A stretch of 64,000 nt of DNA, from positions 39,767,521 to 39,831,520 of the forward strand of contig NC_132914.1 in the NCBI RefSeq assembly GCF_047675955.1, in the 5' to 3' direction. Below the pieces are notes generated by a model. The model did not search any database. It saw only the letters and a list, made by a program, of their open reading frames with translations, and was not told the origin of the DNA. Shown here piece after piece: positions 62,401 through 64,000 of the stretch (positions are counted from its first letter, which is position 1; each line of letters starts with the position of its first letter). Source of the DNA: Chlorocebus sabaeus. Lineage: Eukaryota; Chordata; Mammalia; Primates; Cercopithecidae. The translations under genes and the position numbers were made by a program.

Positions 62401-64000
62401 GAACTAGAAATGTAAATAGTTATATTTTCTTACTTTTAATCTAATGAAAATATAACTTATTAAAAGTTTTGAGGCTGAATACAGTGGCTCATGCCTATAA
62501 TCTGAGCACTTTGGGAGTCCAAGGTAGGAGGATCACTTGAGCCCAGGAGTTTGAGACCAGCCTGGGCAACAGTGTGAGACACTGTCTCTACAAAAAATTT
62601 TAAAAATTAGCCACGGATGGTGGTGCATGCCTGTAGTCCCACCTACTTGGGAAGCTGAGGCAGGAAGATTGCTTGAGCCCAGGAAGTTGAGGCTGCAGTG
62701 AGCCGTGTTTTGTGCCACTGAGCTCAAGCCTGGGCAACAGAGGGAGAGATCCTGTCTCAAAAAAAAAAAGGAAAAATTTTTTTGAAAATATTCGCTTAGA
62801 TAATCTAGTGTTATTTAAAAAACTATATTAGTGTATCATATTGGTATATATGAGAAAGTTCATAAGAAGCATTATTTGTAAGAGCTTCAAACTGGCAACA
62901 AACCAGATGTCCAACAGCAAAGTTGATTGTTTAAATTATACACCAGTGAGAATAAATGGGCTACTTCCAGGTGCAACAACATGGATAAACTTCACAAACA
63001 TAATATTAAAAGAAAGAAGTCAGTCACAAGAGTTTATTCTGCGTGTTTTATTTTATGTAACATTCCAAAACAAGTGAAAGTGGTTTCTTTTGGGAAGAGG
63101 AAGTAGTGACTGGGAGACCGCACAATGAACGATTTTGCTGCGCTAGGAATATTCTCTTAATCTGGGTGGTACTTACACCTTGTGAAAATTTATCCAGCAA
63201 TACATTTGTGACTTGTACACTTTTTTGTATGTATGTCATACCTCCAAAGTTTTGAAAAGGCAGATTATTTTTTTCAAAATGTAAAACTAGTTAAGTTGGT
63301 AACCCACTATTGTTAGTGCCTGGAATAGAGGAAGGTAACATTCTATTTTGTTTTGTATATTTGAATCCTGTTCTTTATCAAAAAACAATTTTACTACATT
63401 TGTCTCCCTTTTTTTCTTTTTTTTTTTTTTTGAGATGGAGTCTTACTCTGTTGCCCAGGCTGGAGTGCAGTGGCATAATCTCAGCTCACTGCAACCTCTG
63501 CCTCCCGGGTTTAAGTGATTCTCATGCCTCAGCCTCCCTGAGTAGCTGGGGTTACAGGCGCCCATCACCACGCCCAGTTATTTTTTGTATTTTTAGTAGA
63601 GATGGGATTTTGCCTTGTTGACCGGGCTGGTTTCGAACTCCTGACCTCAGGTGATCCACCCGCCTCAGCCTCCCAAAGTGCTGAGATTACAGGCGTGAGC
63701 CATCGCACCCGGCTTCTCCCTTTTTTCTTAGTACGCCCTTTGCCCCATTTATGATCAATTCTGATACAAAAGAAATGTATTTGAGGAACTACTAGATGTG
63801 ACATAAAGTGCAATGTGAAGTGGTGACTGTTGGGAAGGTACCTTCTGTATGACCTCATTAATAAAAGCAGCTGTTTTCTGAGTTTCTAGCCTTGATAAAC
63901 CTGAAAAGACAATTGAACACTGATATACTTTGGTTTTGATGTTAAATTATACTTAATTTGAGTTTTGGCAATCTTATCCTCAGTGTACAGCTTAACAAAT
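48308..64000 (+). CDS. PPHLN1: PPHLN1 (periphilin 1), 5' part; gene runs off the right edge
   Basis: Periphilin is a nuclear protein. With TASOR and MPP8 it forms the HUSH complex that silences intronless and retroelement-derived transcripts through H3K9 methylation. The window contains exon 1 (ends 48374), a 43-base exon (55109-55151) and the first main coding exon (58342-58433). Joined, they give 31 codons starting MAYRRDEMWSEGRYEY and ending RAPPRSHPS, before a donor into an intron that exceeds the window. The initiator A is the last base of the 43-base exon and TG opens the next. A second in-frame ATG (58362, MWSEGRYEY) is the start of shorter isoforms. One difference from the human protein as I recall it: Asp for Glu in YEY(E/D)RIP. 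The serine-rich middle and C-terminal helical domain lie outside the window. Confidence 0.93.
48481..49600. other. PPHLN1 intron 1, unique-looking sequence
   Basis: No repeat family recognised and no supported exon. Open runs here lack splice or start context. Confidence 0.4.
49630..49965 (+). repeat. LINE-2 3' end
   Basis: CACTTTACTTGAGGGGTATTCC, ATTTATCACATGTATCCTAATTG, GAGGGACTGTGTTTGTCTTG and TTGGCACATAAGACAGTCAGG follow the L2 3' consensus. Confidence 0.85.
50133..50452 (+). mobile_element. Young AluY, Old World monkey lineage, with 40-A tail
   Basis: Near-consensus, with GGCTCAAGCC, GCCGGGCGAGGTGGC and GAGATCCGGCCACTGC variants. An uninterrupted run of about 40 A ends it. AGAATTTTTA at 50123-50132 and 50453-50462 flanks it. 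Confidence 0.96.
50463..51191. other. PPHLN1 intron 1, no recognised element
   Basis: Nothing assigned. Confidence 0.4.
51192..51494 (-). mobile_element. Alu in PPHLN1 intron 1
   Basis: Antisense to PPHLN1. GAGACGGTGTCTTGCTC to CACTGCACCAGGCC. Confidence 0.91.
51583..51889 (-). mobile_element. AluS in PPHLN1 intron 1
   Basis: ATTTCAAATATTTTCT at 51567-51582 and 51890-51905 is an exact 16-bp target duplication. Confidence 0.95.
52018..52170. repeat. Palindromic inverted repeat, about 75-base arms
   Basis: Left arm AGCATTAATAATCTAAGATA ... GTACTTTTAATAC pairs with right arm GTATTAAAAGTAC ... CTTAGATTATTAGTGCT. The centre is near 52094 and contains a tandem TAGAAATACTAC. Mismatches are few. 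Confidence 0.92.
52255..52260. repeat. Target-site duplication of the LTR, left copy
   Basis: CCTGGA directly before the LTR terminus TGAAGG; repeated at 53559-53564. Confidence 0.88.
52261..53558 (-). mobile_element. HERV-K-type (class II) solo LTR in PPHLN1 intron 1, antisense, split by an Alu
   Basis: Plus-strand edges TGAAGGGG and CCCTACA, so it is TG...CA on either strand. The minus strand begins TGTAGGGAAAAGAAAGAGAG and ends CACCCCTTCA. It contains AATAAA (52442-52437) and runs matching HERV-K LTRs, such as GTTAACAGTATGC and ACTTTGTCTC-like text. About 980 bases without the Alu. No internal proviral sequence is attached, so it is a recombined solo LTR. The subfamily (LTR5, LTR13 or a relative) is not settled. 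Confidence 0.87.
53172..53478 (-). mobile_element. AluS/Y inside the solo LTR
   Basis: GGTACAGATC at 53162-53171 and 53479-53488 is an exact target duplication in LTR sequence. Confidence 0.95.
53559..53564. repeat. Target-site duplication of the LTR, right copy
   Basis: CCTGGA following CCCTACA. Confidence 0.88.
53565..54471. other. PPHLN1 intron 1, no recognised element
   Basis: Nothing assigned. Confidence 0.4.
54472..54673 (+). mobile_element. Old Alu, right part only
   Basis: AACATGGTAAGACATGACTTG ... ATTAGCCAGGTTTGGTGG ... GCAACAGAGTGAGACCTTG; lacks the left arm. Confidence 0.82.
54674..55108. other. PPHLN1 intron 1, 3' end
   Basis: Unique-looking. The last 20 bases are a C/T-rich tract (TATTTCCCCCCCTTACAG) serving exon 2. 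Confidence 0.5.
55109..55151 (+). CDS. PPHLN1: PPHLN1 exon 2, 5' UTR plus first base of the start codon
   Basis: 43 bases between acceptor CCCCCCCTTACAG and donor CAA/GTAAGT. Its last base (A, 55151) joins TGGCTTAC at 58342 to form ATG GCT TAC (MAY). An in-frame TAA at 55139-55141 lies 9 bases before that ATG, so translation cannot start further upstream in this frame. Confidence 0.9.
55655..55739. repeat. 28-base direct repeat with an inverted partner
   Basis: The 28-base unit at 55658-55685 (TCCTTTTGTATAAATGTAAC then TGATTGGT) recurs exactly at 55712-55739. TACAAAAGGAGTA (55691-55703) is the reverse complement of 55655-55667. Confidence 0.95.
55925..56238 (-). mobile_element. AluY in PPHLN1 intron 2
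   Basis: TTTATTTTATTTATT tail, GAGACGGAGTCTCACTC to GCGCCTGGCC; ACTTCCTTT on both sides. Confidence 0.93.
56239..58325. other. PPHLN1 intron 2, about 2 kb without recognised repeats
   Basis: AT-rich, A-run at 56909-56925. No exon or RNA gene supported. The relative freedom from Alus contrasts with the rest of the window. Confidence 0.5.
58342..58433 (+). CDS. PPHLN1: PPHLN1 exon 3, first main coding exon
   Basis: 92 bases. Acceptor TTTTTTTTCCCTTTAG, donor CCCAGT/GTAAGT. With the A of exon 2 it gives MAYRRDEMWSEGRYEYDRIP then RERAPPRSHPS. The internal ATG at 58362-58364 serves isoforms starting MWSEGRYEY. Confidence 0.96.
58434..59094. other. PPHLN1 intron 3, no recognised element
   Basis: Nothing assigned. 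Confidence 0.4.
59095..59152 (+). repeat. MIR right-end fragment
   Basis: CTAGTACTTAGCAGGTAATAG then AAGCTCAATATTTATTTGAG matches the MIR end. Confidence 0.6.
59709..60012 (-). mobile_element. AluS, youngest-left member of a nested trio
   Basis: Complete antisense Alu placed in the T-tail of the next Alu. The shared target duplication CCCATTAGGAATTTT (59694-59708) recurs only at 60620-60634. Confidence 0.92.
60013..60619 (-). mobile_element. Alu split by another Alu (pieces 60013-60164 and 60478-60619)
   Basis: First piece GAGGCAGTCTTACTCTG to CCATGCCTGGCTT; second piece resumes TAATTTTTGTATTTTTAG to CACTCCCGGCC. It owns the outer 15-bp target duplication. Confidence 0.92.
60165..60477 (-). 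mobile_element. Alu inserted inside the preceding Alu
   Basis: ATTTTATTTATTTATT tail, GGAGATGGAGTCTCACTC to AACCACTGCC. Confidence 0.9.
60635..61105. other. PPHLN1 intron 3, no recognised element
   Basis: Nothing assigned. Confidence 0.4.
61106..61265 (+). repeat. MER5-type hAT element
   Basis: CTCTCAATCCTTGCTGTACG, ATTTCCTGGAGAGCTC and AAGTGATTCTTACATGCAG match the inverted ends of MER5. Confidence 0.7.
61266..62470. other. PPHLN1 intron 3, no recognised element
   Basis: Contains TTTTCTGGTACATTTTTTTC-type triplicated short unit near 61801-61830; otherwise nothing assigned. Confidence 0.4.
62471..62770 (+). mobile_element. AluJ-like SINE in PPHLN1 intron 3
   Basis: GAGGCTGAATACAGTGGCTCATG start, diverged right arm, A tail. 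Confidence 0.9.
62870..63255 (+). mobile_element. Ancient L1M 3' end
   Basis: AACCAGATGTCCAACAGC, GCAACAACATGGATAAACTTC, AAGAAAGAAGTCAGTCACAAG and GTGACTTGTACACTT follow the old L1 3' consensus. Confidence 0.78.
63411..63714 (-). mobile_element. AluS in PPHLN1 intron 3
   Basis: TCTCCCTTTTTT on both sides; GAGATGGAGTCTTACTC to GCACCCGGC. Confidence 0.94.
63716..64000. other. PPHLN1 intron 3, to window end
   Basis: No further exon seen before the edge. Confidence 0.5.

Noticed and set aside
1..64000. CRISPR arrays, operons, tRNA or rRNA genes
   Set aside because: Eukaryotic repeat-rich DNA. MIR elements have tRNA-like ancestry but no intact tRNA fold was seen, and no spaced identical repeats occur.

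Overview
This is vertebrate, and specifically primate, genomic DNA. It holds more than sixty Alu elements covering roughly a quarter of the window, plus LINE-1, LINE-2, MIR, MLT1-type LTR and DNA-transposon remnants, and split genes with GT-AG introns. Several young AluY copies (for example 2613-2901, 11521-11835 and 50133-50452) carry the GATCCGGCCACTGC / GGCTCAAGCC variants that I associate with the Old World monkey AluYRa lineage. A macaque, baboon or guenon-type genome is therefore more likely than human. Gene content matches the 12q12 ZCRB1-PPHLN1 neighbourhood, as recalled from human.

Left part (1-33 kb) has no intact gene. At 271-5767 lies a near full-length retrocopy (processed pseudogene) of IGF2BP2 mRNA, 5' UTR through long 3' UTR. 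It sits inside an older MIR and was later hit by two antisense Alus and a 5'-inverted L1. From about 8.9 to 17.4 kb there are ancient L1 fragments broken by Alus and by two antisense MLT1-type LTRs. From 20.1 to about 23.6 kb there is an antisense class I endogenous retrovirus fragment: LTR, proline-tRNA-type primer-binding site, long leader and a broken gag, with no pol or env. The remaining stretches are Alus, L1 scraps and unrecognised AT-rich DNA.

Right part (33-64 kb) holds two genes transcribed divergently from a CpG-rich promoter near 48.0-48.45 kb. ZCRB1 (minus strand) is complete: seven coding exons between 33309 and 46267 give a 217-residue protein with an RRM, a CCHC zinc knuckle, a lysine tract and an acidic tail. 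It is the U11/U12-31K protein of the minor spliceosome. PPHLN1 (plus strand) is represented by a 5' non-coding exon, a 43-base exon ending in the A of a split start codon, and the first main coding exon; it continues beyond the window. PPHLN1 encodes periphilin, a HUSH silencing-complex subunit.

The introns of both genes are full of repeats. The most notable are a HERV-K-type solo LTR with a perfect 6-bp target duplication, a roughly 150-bp palindrome beside it, and a head-to-head Alu hairpin next to ZCRB1 exon 2. I see no unknown biological system here. The interest lies in transposon archaeology and in how repeats sit against splice sites.
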